Assembly: GCA_009746045.1 (NCBI GenBank)
Contig: RPFO01000359.1
Span: forward strand, 1,545,887 to 1,609,886
Length of the DNA stretch: 64,000 bases
DNA from: Mesostigma viride
Taxonomy: Eukaryota > Streptophyta > Mesostigmatophyceae > Mesostigmatales > Mesostigmataceae
Reading direction: 5' to 3'
Part shown: one piece after another, positions 21,564-33,612 of the stretch
How the letters are laid out: each line of letters opens with the position of its first letter
How positions within the stretch are numbered: position 1 is the first letter of the stretch
Position numbers and translations under genes: made by a program
Notes under the pieces: generated by a model
What the model was told of the DNA's origin: nothing
The model's database searches: none
The model's input: the letters and a program-made list of their open reading frames with translations, nothing else

Positions 21564-24123
21564 GGGGACGGGACATGCACCCCCGAATTTTTCGGCGCCA
21601 AAAAATTCGCGCCGGAGCCGAAGGTCACAAATTTCACGTGCACAGTGCGCGCACCCCTTGCGGAAGTGGCCATGGCGACTGCGTTCAGGCGAAACTACCA
21701 CACTAGGGCAGGCGAAATGCAAAAATTTTACTCGAATCTAAAAGGAGATGAGTTTATGATGTTAGTTTGCGGCGGAAATCAGCTGGTTTACAATATCGCT
21801 GTTGTTTTTTTATGCCATCGGCATGGGGGGTAATCTGAATTTTTTGGTCGCGCGGAATGAAATAGAATTCATGATAGCGGCTGTAAAATAGCGGTTTGGG
21901 GGGCTGTTCTGACCGTGAAGCAGGCATTAATATCGGTTGCATCGAATTCTTAACCGAGCTGGTGCTTTTTGCCAGATTTTCGGCCATTATCGGTAAGTAA
22001 TTGTTCAGACCTGCGCAGTGCGTGTCTGACCTGTCCATGGAAGAACGGCTGTTGTTGCGCGCCTGGGCGAGGGATTTACGAGGGCAAGGTACAGCTTTGT
22101 CGCGAATGTTATCTGCTATCGGTGCTTTCTTCTATGAGCTCATCGTTCGAGGTTTTTTGCGTTCTTTTTGGGCAGTTTCCGCCAGCTAGCTCGCCGTCGC
22201 TTGCCGTTGTGTTGTTGAATACCTGGCAGCTTTAGATTGTTTTCGTTGATGTCGTGATCAGGGCCGCTTCAGTCGCAGCCTGTAGCTCTTCGGGAAGGTA
22301 TAAGGCATTTCATAAAACGTGTTCTGGCAAGGATGTTGTGCGTATGGACGCTTCTTGTTGTTTGAGAGTGACGCACCCTCTCTTCGCAGGCCGCAGCGGC
22401 ATCACAGCGCTCATGCGGTGAAGGGCCGCCAATGGTTTCTTTGCATTTTATCGTGCAGGGATGGAAGTGTTATAGTGATGATGATGTTGGAGATATTGCA
22501 TTTGTGTGACTGCATGTAGATAGCTGGCACCAATGGTTGTTTGAGCTTTCCTTTGTGATGATGATGTGACAAGACTACAATGTGCTGAGCCAACCATGGT
22601 TGACATGCATGACTGCATGCAAGCTATATATACCATGTTCCTACTTGGTTCCTTGCCCTCCATAGTCCCAGTTTGTCATCCATGCCGGGGAGGACAGTTT
22701 AGGAGGTGTTGTTGTGTTGATTAGCTTGGTTGGCATCAACCTTACACTCTAACCTGGGAGAAACATAGGAAATACTGCTTAGGCATGTTAGGGCTACCAT
22801 CGTCAAGGCTATGCACATATTTACAAAGGCTTGCATCACTCCCCGGACAGGAGAACTTTTGCGGATGACTGTAGGTGTAAGTTGGCGATGCCATGGTATC
22901 CGGAGACGTCCGTCCTATAGTCAGCAAAATTGGTGCGAGAGGTCCCCAGTTCGATTCCGGTCGGATTCATTTGCAGATCGCGTTTTCCGCGTTTTCCGCG
23001 GCCTGGCACTGAACGCAAAGGTTTTCACCTTTGCGGAGTGTCTGATCAGAATATTTACAAGGCTGGCCATGCTGGAGGGATGATGAAGACATATGAGGTG
23101 CGTGGCCACCCCTTTGTACATTGTACATAAACATACTCAGCATGGTTTTGGTGCATGTTGGATGGCATATGAAGTGGCACTGTGGGGCTACTAACTTACT
23201 GAGTGGTCCTTAGCGCCTTGTCATGTGGTCATATAGGAAACCCATCAACTTGAGCAGTTCTTGTCGCAATGACCCCCCACATTGAGCATGCGTTGCCGTC
23301 AGCGTGCAAGAGTTGATTATGTGTGCTTTGGTCAGTTTGCAGATGTCTTTGATGAAGAAGGAGGTGCTAGTGTGGCTAAATGGTTACTCTAATTTCCTTG
23401 TAGCGTCTACATGGCTGGCCGTCTTGGAGTGGTTGTAACTTGGGCAGTTCTTGTCAGAATGGCGTCAAACCTTGAACATAGGAGGTACCATACTTGCAGA
23501 GAATGGTAGTATGTGGTTTGGCCAGTTTTCATGAGGCTTAGATGTATAAAGGGGTGTTGGTGTGGTTAAATACTAGCTAAAACCTCCCTTAGCTTCGTCA
23601 CAGGTGGCAATCTAGGAATATCCATCAAATAGGGCTGCGCTTGTCAGAATGACCTGAAAATTTGGGGCTGCATGTCCCCCCCTCTCTAGTATTTGAAAAT
23701 ATAAGATATGGCATGATCCCATGTGTTTATGATTTGTTTTATTTTTTTTGGTGAAAAAAAGTACCCTTTTTGCGGGAAAATCCATCAATGTGTCTAAACA
23801 TCATTGTTTTGTGCTCAAAATTAGGCAGACTTTCTCAAAAGTGGGGGAACTGTATGGAAATATATGATTCGGTCCAAATATCAAAGAGACAACCAGCGCA
23901 GGCCAGAAATATGTTTGCCCATTGTCCTAGGGAAAATATGCCAAAAGTAGCGTCTTTTTCTATTTTTAGCGCGTAACCGGCATCTGGTGGGGGCTAGTAC
24001 CCCCCCTAAGTGGTTGGAATTTTTTTTTAAAATCATATTTATGGTCCCCAATCATAATTGGATTTTTAGCACATGCATAGGTATGGTTTCCAGAAAAGTG
24101 CCCTTTAGGGGTGTCCCCTCCCC
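21564..24123 (+). mobile_element. TTAA-flanked DNA element, left copy (2.56 kb, non-autonomous)
   Basis: TTAA lies at both borders (21560-21563 and 24124-24127). The ends are inverted repeats: GGGGACGGGACA left, GGGGAGGGGACA read from the right. The first 125 bp and the last 500 bp match, in inverted position, the element at 51155-53061. TTAA target choice is characteristic of piggyBac and Kolobok transposons; assignment is by target only, since no transposase ORF was found. Just inside the left end, both copies conserve an ATG context (tgcgcgcaccccttgcggaa, then gtggccATGGCGACTGC) encoding MATAFRRN, which may be the decayed start of a gene. Confidence 0.8.
22896..22968 (+). tRNA. tRNA-like sequence (decayed or SINE-like)
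   Basis: A 73-nt stretch has a near-complementary acceptor (GTATCCG against CGGATTC, one mismatch) and a B-box-like T arm (agTTCGATTCC). The T stem pairs only partly and the D arm does not fit the A-box consensus. It is therefore a tRNA-derived relic and not a working tRNA. It lies inside the left TTAA element and has no counterpart in the right copy, so it may be a later insertion. Confidence 0.25.
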
Positions 24124-24127
24124 TTAA

Positions 24128-25864
24128 CCCGTGTTTTTTTAATTAGAACGCGATATATAGCGTTGTAAGCTTTTTTTAGAACGCGTATAGCACCTAAGGA
24201 AAATTTTTTTTCATGGTCATGTATATACTTTCCTGAAAGCCCATAAATCAAAGGATTTTTTGAGCTACTCAGACCTACAAAATGCTTATTCATTAGAGAG
24301 ATACACTGGTTTGAATACAGGGGGGTCTGACCATGACCGCGATTTCTTGACCCTAGGTCACAAGTCATGTGCTTATTCACAAATGGTTCATGAAAAAAAT
24401 CTGGCTTCTTGCACGAGCTATGGGCAACATATGCAGGCTCTGTGAAACAAAACTCAGGCCCATTGGGCCACTGGAGCTATTTTTCATTAGCATCACAATT
24501 ACAACGCAGTACAACGCAGTGGGAAAAATGAGAGCCCTTCACAACATGACGCAACGACATGAGCCCCATAAACGGGGCCATAGTGAGCTTGGAGGGTCAA
24601 AACGTTGAAAATAGGTGTTGTATAAGTTATACAGCATCAAACATGCATCAAACATCATGACTGGATGACCTAATATGACTGAATCAGGCAGCCATAGCCA
24701 AAGCATCATCCACTTTCACAACGTGTTGAGCACATGCCTCGTGGGAACGGAGGTGCTGGGTTTTCATTCCATAACGCGTGCAATACTGAAAGAAAGAGGC
24801 ACGTGTAATGCAAGGCTTGGATAGGTTGAGTGATCCATGAGCTTACATGCAGGCAAAGATGACGCTGGAATGCATGCTAGCAAATGGTGGCAAGATGCTA
24901 ACAACACATGATTATACACCATGATTATGGGCACCTAGCTGGTCTTCTTGCACAATCAACGCAGTATAAACCATCAACATCCAATCCCCACGATATATGC
25001 ACGGCTTGACGACGTATACAGCACCTAAATACTGCACAACTGCAACCTGCTATGGCTGACATGCAAGCAACGTCGAGTAGGATGGCGGTCTTAGAGAGGC
25101 TGGGCAGAGGTCGGTAGAAATAAGTGGAAAACTGGCAGAAACTAGGTAGAAACACGATATACTTACGCCTGCAAGCACTATTGAGCCGGTGGCAGAGGCC
25201 ATTTCCAGGAAAATACAGCATACCGTAGCAATAGCCACGGTCACGCCTTACGCTATTTGCAGGCACCATCATGCCCGGCGCTACCCAATACAAGTCTGCA
25301 CAATTCTCGGTTTAGCCGAGAGTCCGGACGTTCGGAATGAATAAACATGTGTTAAGAAGTCGAAACACCATGGAAATACCAAGCATGGTGCCGCAGCAGA
25401 CCCGAGTCTTGACGTAATAATATGTATGCCGGTTTCCAGGGTTTCCGCATGAAAGTTGGGTGAGAAACTGGAAAAAACTACGTTTCCTTTGCCCCAGTAC
25501 CTCAACAAACTCGTAGAAACCTAATAATCAACCTTTGAACGCATCATCATGGTCGTGCCACCCAACAGCCACTGAAATTCGCGCGAAAACTGGCGAGATC
25601 TACCTGCCGCCATCGCCGTCGTCTTCACCTTCGTCCCGCGAAAATGCCTGATTTCAGTGGTACATATTTGTTTGCAGCTGTCACAAAAAAAATACCAAAA
25701 ATACCAGGATTTTTTCTTGAATTCTATGAGATGTTTCTGACCTATCTTGAAAGTTTCAGACCAAAAATCGCATGTTTAATAGGTTTGCCACGTGTCAGAT
25801 TACAACGCGATACATCGCGTTCTAACCCTACAACGCGATGTATCGCGTTGTAAAAAAACACGGG
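24128..25864. mobile_element. Second TTAA-flanked element (1.74 kb), abutting the first
   Basis: TTAA is found at 24124-24127 (shared with the element to the left) and 25865-25868. The termini are inverted repeats starting CCCGTGTTTTTTT at both ends. Just inside each is a palindromic motif around ACGCGATAYATMGCGT, once on the left (24147-24166) and twice on the right (25804-25850). No transposase frame was found, so it is non-autonomous. CCC-starting termini with TTAA duplication are most like piggyBac-type elements, by analogy only. Confidence 0.75.
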
Positions 25865-25868
25865 TTAA

Positions 25869-26109
25869 TTTAATTACACAATGGGACAGGCATGCCCTTG
25901 AGCGCACAGGGAAGTGCTTGTTGTCATCTTCTCAGATTCCATTACAATGGTCAAAATAATAAATTACCAAAATTATTCCGTTAACAATAATGCTAACTGC
26001 TACCCACATCAAACTCTGTCATGCAGCAATCTCTGGCTGCGGAAGGGCGTTTTCATGTTGTCTTCCATTCTCACACGACCAACTGTATAATGTCCAGCGC
26101 GCAACGTGC
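25869..26109 (-). other. 3' untranslated region of the BASS gene
   Basis: The 241 bp between the BASS stop codon and the TTAA element contain TGTAA on the minus strand near 25940 and 25873, the green-algal type polyadenylation signal. The transposon border is therefore very close to the end of the transcript. No other feature was seen. Confidence 0.5.
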
Positions 26110-29100
26110 TTACGCGGCCTTGGGGGTTCCTTGCTCAGACTCTGGCAGGGGGACCATGCGCCAGAAGACGGCCAAGGCGCTGCCCAGCACCTGCAAGTCC
26201 CGCCCAAACGACAACCATCATGACATGCACATCAACCTTGAGCATGGGTAAGGTACCTCCCAACCGCTCGGTCCCCACGTAAGTACTTAGGCTGTCAACT
26301 GCCGACTTGGGTGAACAAGAACCTACATAGGCTGAGTTTCAATTGGCCAACCATGACTGAATGCCACAACAAGTATAACGGCGGGCGCGATTGGGGAGCC
26401 CACTGCCGGCTCAGACATGGCGACAGGGGGAGCCACGCTGGCAAACTGATTGGTGGGACGAGTATGCTCAACGAAGAATTTAAGCTTGCCAGGCAATCAC
26501 CGAACCATGCCATCCACCTAAACCCTCTCGTCTTGACCACAAGCATCGATTCGCAGCCCCCCAAGCGCTGAGCAAGCCCATTGCAACGCCAACATAAGGG
26601 CATATGGTTAAAACGATAACACCTGGCTAAAAGGGTGCTGCCTGGCCAAGGTGTAGCAGGGGGATGTGAGAAGACACGAATAGCCCAGAAACTTATAGCG
26701 ACTAGCGTAGGGCACGATAGATGACACAGGATGGGGGGCGCACAATGTCAACGTACCGCCATGCAGACGACGCTCACGGCGGAGGGGACCTGCACCAGTG
26801 GGTCAGCAAAGTGCTTCTGGGCGAGGACAAAGCCGAGGGCGGAGCTCTGCGAACACGTGTAGTAGGGGCATGTGTAGATATGTGTGATGTGTGGATACGT
26901 GCATGTGTGTGTGTGGGTTAGTAGGCCGAAATGAGCAAGGGGCAAATGCACACGTGCACAGGGGGAGCGGGAAAGGGGGAGTGGGCGCGCATTGAGGGCC
27001 TGCATTAGTTGGTCAAGGACACACGAGCCTCAGGGTGGATGTCTTGCAGCATGAGGGTAAGCACCCCTCCAGAGATCAGGGATGGAATCCAAAACGCGGC
27101 CAACTGAGCGCCCTAAAGGGAAAGCGACCGCAACACGGAACAAGACTACCTTCTTTCAACAAAAGTAGCAGGAATTGTGGCCTCATGGCTGGACCCCGGG
27201 GGCGAAGAAGTAACCGCCAAGGATGTATTCACGACAATCTAGTTTGCAGCACCCTGACCCTTTTCACTTCACCCTGTGGCAAGTCCCCCCGACCACCATT
27301 GTGCCTGCATCCTCGTCCATCAAGAAAAAGTGAACACAGTACTTGCGTGGCGCCTTTTTTACGAACCTGCATCTTTCTATCGTAAAACCCTTGCGGCCCC
27401 CATGTGCATGCTGGTCTCGAAGAAGATGGCACACGCCAACGACTGCGTGAATGCCATTAGAACAGACGCTCGAAATACATGCGCTGGTACAAGGCCTCCA
27501 CAAGAGTATCCTTGAGGCTTTCTAATACTCCCAGCGCCCACCTGCATGCCGGTCTCGATGGACACGGTGCGCGCGGCCTTCTCGCTCATGCCCAGCCACC
27601 GGGGCAGGTAGTAGCCCATCAGGAACGCAGCCGCGTGGAGCGCAAACACGGGCGCCAGCAGCGCCGCGCCCTTGGTCTTGAGGATCTCGGACACCTGCCC
27701 GATCTGGGGTGGGTAAAGGATCGATGTTGTGATTCGTGGCGGCATGACCAAGCACGGCATGGGTTAGAAAGGACAGCCACGCTCTTCAGGTTGGTGGACA
27801 CTTGCCTGATCCGGGTTGGGTGGTGGCGCGTGAAGTCCACAAGCAAAGCACAGCAAGAGCAAGAAAATGGGTGCTGTCGGAACATGGTTGACACTTGGTG
27901 AAACTGTGAATGTGGGCGCAAGATCAGGAACCAGGCAAACAGAGAATAACACAACCATGTGAGGGTGACCCAAGTTTCTTTCTGAACACATCTCGAGAGT
28001 GAAAGGACGCCTATTGGCTACTATCGACCCAGGTCTCAAGGATGTCGACACTTGGCCAACTTGCGGGGATGAAGTTTGTTGTAATTGGCGGAGGCGGGCA
28101 TGATCAAGCGTGTCATGGATTAAATAGCAACACAACCTTGGTCTTGGGGATGCTGGATATTTGCACCAAGTGCCCAACCCTTGAACCGTCGGATCCTGTT
28201 GCGACAGATACATGAGTGTACTGGCATCGGATCCTGTTGCGACAGATAGATGAGTGTACTGGCATCCGATCCTGTTGCGACAGATAGATGAGTGTACTGG
28301 CATCGGATCCTGTTGCGACAGATAGATGAGTGTACTGGCATCCGATCCTGTTGCGACAGATAGATGAGTGTACTGGCATCCGATCCTGTTGCGACAGATA
28401 GATGAGTGTACTGGCATCCGATCCTGTTGCGACAGATAGATGAGTGTACTGGCATCGGATCCTGTTGCGACAGATAGATGAGTGTACTGGCATCGGATCC
28501 TGTTGCGACAGATAGATGAGTATACTGGCATCCGATCCTGTTGCGACAGATAGATGAGTATACTGGCATCCGATCCTTAGATAAGTATACTAGCCAAGCG
28601 GTCTCCAGTTCCAAAAGGGGTTGACTTGAAAAGCGGAAGACCCGCCAAGGGGGAGCGGAAAGGCGTGGACCGAAGAATACTATACTCGGGCACTTCCGAT
28701 TTGTACTTGTGTTTTAGCCGAGGGAAGAACCCCCACCCATCATTTGTCATTAAAAGCTCTGGCTGCCTCAAAAGGGCTGTCACGGGCGAGCGAGAAACCA
28801 AGAGAGAGCAAGTCGCAAACCAACTTGCAGCCCTGGACGTGATATCTATCTGCACGGTGCCCTGAGCGTACTGTGGTACCCGTCTCTTGGTGTCACCATG
28901 GTGGCTTCCGTGTCAAGTTTAAGGTTTGATGTCTGTGCTTGTGGTGGCTTCTGTTTAGGGTTTAGGGTTTGGTGTTAACCGTGCGTGGTGGCTTCCTGGT
29001 GTTTACCTTGGTGGCGGATGACCCAGCTTCGACGGGTTTGCAAGGCAACCCCCTTTTGCGAATGATTGGAAGATTGGCAAGATGTTGTTGCTACTCACCG

Positions 29101-29678
29101 GGCTAGCGCAGAGCAGGGTGGTCATGACGACGCCCATGAGGGGGGTGAATGGCTTGATGATGGCGGTCAGCCCGCTTGCATACTCGTTGGTGAGCACTGT
29201 GGGGTCGAGGGCAAGGGGTGCAAGTAGAGTGGTCGAAGGCGAGGGATGAAACAAGCGGGGCCACGCAGGGACGCACAAAGTGGACCAAATGAGCGTGAGA
29301 TGCAACCAAGTCTGGGCCATCCGACCGACCCTGTTGGAGGGGGACCGCACAGGCAAGCGTATGCGTATGCTGAAGTGGCTACTGGACTGCACAGCAGCCT
29401 TGTGAAAGGCATGCGGTGCGCGGGGATGACTGCTATCACGCGGATGTACCCAAGTGAGCGCCAAACACCGTGACCAGTAATGGACGCATATCTGGATACG
29501 GACCTGGAGTGGTGATGCCCGTGTGCAAGAAAAAGTAGGGTACTTCCGCGTCCATTCTTGGTTATATCACAGAGATTGTATCAGTATTGATCAATGGGGA
29601 CATCATGCCCGATGTCAAGGGAAACAAGTCATACTCAGAAAGAAATGCGCTTGTAAGAGACGAGAGCGACCGGACCAG

Positions 29679-29730
<52 letters not shown>

Positions 29731-32700
29731 ACACACACATACACACACACACACACCACCACCAACAACAACAACAATAAAGACCATAGCATACTCCCCC
29801 ACGGCGGGCAACAGGATCCGAACCGATCGGGACCCAGCCCCTCTGCTAAAGGGTTGTCCTCGCGCAGCCGTAGCAAGTGGGCACATCGCGGTCACTATAG
29901 AGGGCACCGACAGCGGCTGCCCTTGCGCAGCCTTAGGCTCACCTCCCACAATGGTGGGCAGCAGCACCACCTGGAACGTGCTGAGGGCGAGACCCTGCGA
30001 ATACAACAAGAGCCAAGGTGCCAAGGCGATGATGGGGGGGGGGGGGGAAGAGGTGAGGGCCAAGGCGGGTGGGTGGGGTAGGAGACGTGGTGGCAGGGTG
30101 CAGGTACCACAACAATGGCAGATGCCAACAATTGCACACATGTTGGTGGCAGCCATCAGCGGGCACAGCAAGGGGCGGTGCGGATGGCGGACATGTGTCT
30201 TGCAATCGTGGCGGACACGTGCGCTGATAGCTAGGCATTGCTTTGGGCCCTCAAAACTCAACCAATCGATCAATTATCGATCAATTATTCCCAACCAATC
30301 TATTCATTTCTCCCAACCGATACGGGCTCCAGGCCGCCAACCGGGGCATCCTATCTAAATTGAGTAAAAAGGCATTCAAAAAAAAAAAATCGCTTCAAGG
30401 TGTGGCTCCACGTCAGGAACCAAGGAAATGTATATTTGTGTAACTGTTTAGTAGTATAAACATTAATCACATACAAATTAAAAGTATGACTACATAAAAT
30501 GTAAAGGGCCACTGGTAATTGTAAAGCCTTGCCATCACCTCCAGTCCCCATGTGAGCACCAACGTTTGCGTTGTTGGGCACAAGCCCTGTACCATGTCAA
30601 AGAATGATTAAGTTCGGACGAAAGAGTTGTGAGGAAAGTCAAGGTCCCACCTGCGTGTGAACGGGGCACCAGCATGGCACTCTGCATGCACATCTATCAT
30701 CTTAACAGCCACAATTTAACCCTTGTTGTCATGTTGGCGGGCACCCACCTGCGCGTCCACGGGCACCAGCGTGCCGGCGAGCACCTTGGTGAGTAGCGGG
30801 GTCATGATGATGGCGCTCACGGTGGAGCAGCTGGCAGGCAAACGCAACGAGACGAAGGGAGGGGTGGGCAGTGGGGTGTGGGGCCAATATACTCAATGAG
30901 CGAGAGGGCACCACACATTCAGGGGTAATTTAGCAATTTCATGGTGGAGCAGCTGGCAACGCAACAGGAAGTTGTCGCTACAAAGGGGGCAAGGAGGGGG
31001 GGCTGCGGGGGGGGAGGTTTACATGATCACACGAGAGCGGACGGGGTGAAGGAAGAGGTGGCAGGTTGTGGTGCCAAAGGGGCAGCAAGGCCGCTACAGC
31101 AACTTCAGGAAGGCCACTTCAGCAGCTGCCGCTAAGGTGGTCATGAGGGCGGAGAGGCCTTCCTGTCAAAGGGAAAGTTAACCTTATTATATCATATATA
31201 TATAGCAAATGCTTGCACGCTTACGTGGTCATGAGCACCGAGAGGGCGACGTCACCCTTGGCGATGTAGGTGGCCTGGTGCGTGACGCGCGCGCGCACAA
31301 CGGGAGGTCGACCACCCCAGGACAGCAGAAAAGGCAGGGAGAAAAGTAAGGGGGTGAAGAACCACGCAGAACCAGAAGTAACATGAGAACCCGTGCGGGA
31401 GGCTGCTGCGCAGCACCATGCGAGAACTGGAGCTCCCAGGGAAACGCAAGCTTTGGCCTCCAAGGCAATGAAACATTCTACTCGGATGCCAGTCTTACAC
31501 ACACAGCATACATACATACATAAATACATACAGCATGTCTGCAGCTGCTACCGTCACACAGCATGGCATCATGCCACCTGTCCCAGCCATAAACCCACCA
31601 AGGGCAACCCAATTAAGGCAACCGGCCTGACGGAATGATGGCGAGAGGACGAGGGCAGCCACACTGCGCACGGGAGCACTCGGGACAAGACCCAGCCCCA
31701 CGGGGGCTGTCGGCCTGCGCCGAGCCGACTACAGTGGCCGTTCTAGTGGTCTCGAGCCACGAGGCATGGTGCCATAGTGACCAGAGGGCTAAAGCAACCA
31801 ATGCTGTGTGCACGGGATAAAAACGAGTCGGCCATCGAGCACGGGGCCCGGCGGCTCGTAGAACGACGTGCAGCGCAAGCGAGAGAGAGATCCTACACAG
31901 CTTCTACGTGCAGCACATGCTATATATTCTCCTGTAAACATGAGCGACAGGGAGGGATGCGGAACAGGTTATACGTGCAGCGCAAGCGAGAGAGATTTTT
32001 CTGACAGGCTCTACGTGCGATGCAAGGTATATATTCTCCTGTAGACATGATCATCTGGTCAATATGGAGTCCTGGCCACGCACCACGTTGGAAGCCTGGC
32101 CACCGGGGCAGCAGGAGACCAGGATGAGGCCGGTCGCCAGCGCGGGGGGCAGGCCCAGCAGCTGATGAAATGAGACGAAAACGGGATGAAAAGGGGACAA
32201 GGGTGGACAAATATGGATCCAAGGGGTCACCCGGCAGCGAGAGGAGGCATGCCCAACAGTGGAGGGTCCACCCGACGGCAGCCGACAGTCAATACAGTGA
32301 GCGAGGAAGACCCAAGCCCAAGTGCAGTTGAACGTCTCGCAAAACAGGCAAGGCGAGGCAGCCGCAGGGAGTCAAACCACACCGCCGAGGGTCAAACCAG
32401 GGGACAGCATGAGCCTAAGCATGGAGGGAGAGTAACAGGGTGGATGTGGGTGGATGTGGGTGAATGTGGGTGGATGTGGATGGATGGGGATGGATGTGGA
32501 TGGATGTGGATGGATATGGATGGATGGGGATGGATGGGGGTGGATGGGGATGGATGGGGATGGATGGGGATGGATGGGGAGGGATGGGGATGGATGGGGA
32601 TGGGTGGGGATGGATGTGGATGGATGTGGATGGATGGGGATGGATGGGGATGGATGGGGAGGGATGGGGATGGATGGGGATGGGTGGGGAAGGATGGGGA

Positions 32701-33540
32701 TGGATGGGGATGGGTGGGGATGGATGGGGATGGATGGGGATGGATGGGGATGGATGGGGATGGGTGGGGATGGATAGGGGGAAGAGCCGAGGACAAACGG
32801 AAGAGGTGATTGCCGCGCACGAGGTTCCCCTCAGCTGCGACGGAGGATGGCAAGGGGCTGCATGTTGCATCGGCGCGAGGTCTACACGGCCATGGCTGGG
32901 GATGCTTATGGCCAGTAAAAACAACGAGACCTCGGGGAGGCAAGCATCCACACTCTACTAGGATAGTTACCCGAGTCTTGGTAGCGATCGAGAACAACAT
33001 GCCAGAAACCTGAAAGCAACCGAGAAAGCGGCAGGCCTCATTGTAATGGCTTGATATAAATGGCGTAGTTTATACAAACGCCTCCACAGGAGCGCTGCTA
33101 GACCACAACTACCATGAAGAACGCCCGACCAACCCACCACCCCACCACCACGCGCCGACCGACAGGCAACATGCACAGCACGGTGGGGTAGACCAAGTTT
33201 GTAACCAAGTATGTATGTACCTGTTTATGTCACGTAGCCAAGTATGTAGTGTTTCTGTCATGCAACCAAGTATGCAGTGACTCTATCATGTAACCAAGTA
33301 TGCAGTGGCTCTGCCATGTAACCAAGTATGCAGTGGCTCTGTTTGTAACCAAGTCAATGTAGTGATTCTGTTGTGTCAGGATTCACGGTGTTAGATCTAA
33401 TTGCCTCCCATTATAGATACACTACATGGACACTTTAGCGGGTTGCATACCTGGGCGATCACGTAGCCCAGGAAGGGCTTGATGCCATATTGGCCAAAGA
33501 AGCCAACAAGGACCTGTGGGTGAAGGGTGGGTGATGGTCG

Positions 33541-33612
<72 letters not shown>

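Noticed and set aside
28191-28576. Possible CRISPR-like array
   Set aside because: Units are contiguous 38-bp direct repeats with no unique spacers; the 22-, 55-, 120- and 173-bp arrays are likewise minisatellites, and the context is eukaryotic intron or transposon.
32186-32961. Gly/Trp/Asp and Pro/His/Ser repeat proteins
   Set aside because: Readings of the GGATGGGGAT minisatellite in a BASS intron.
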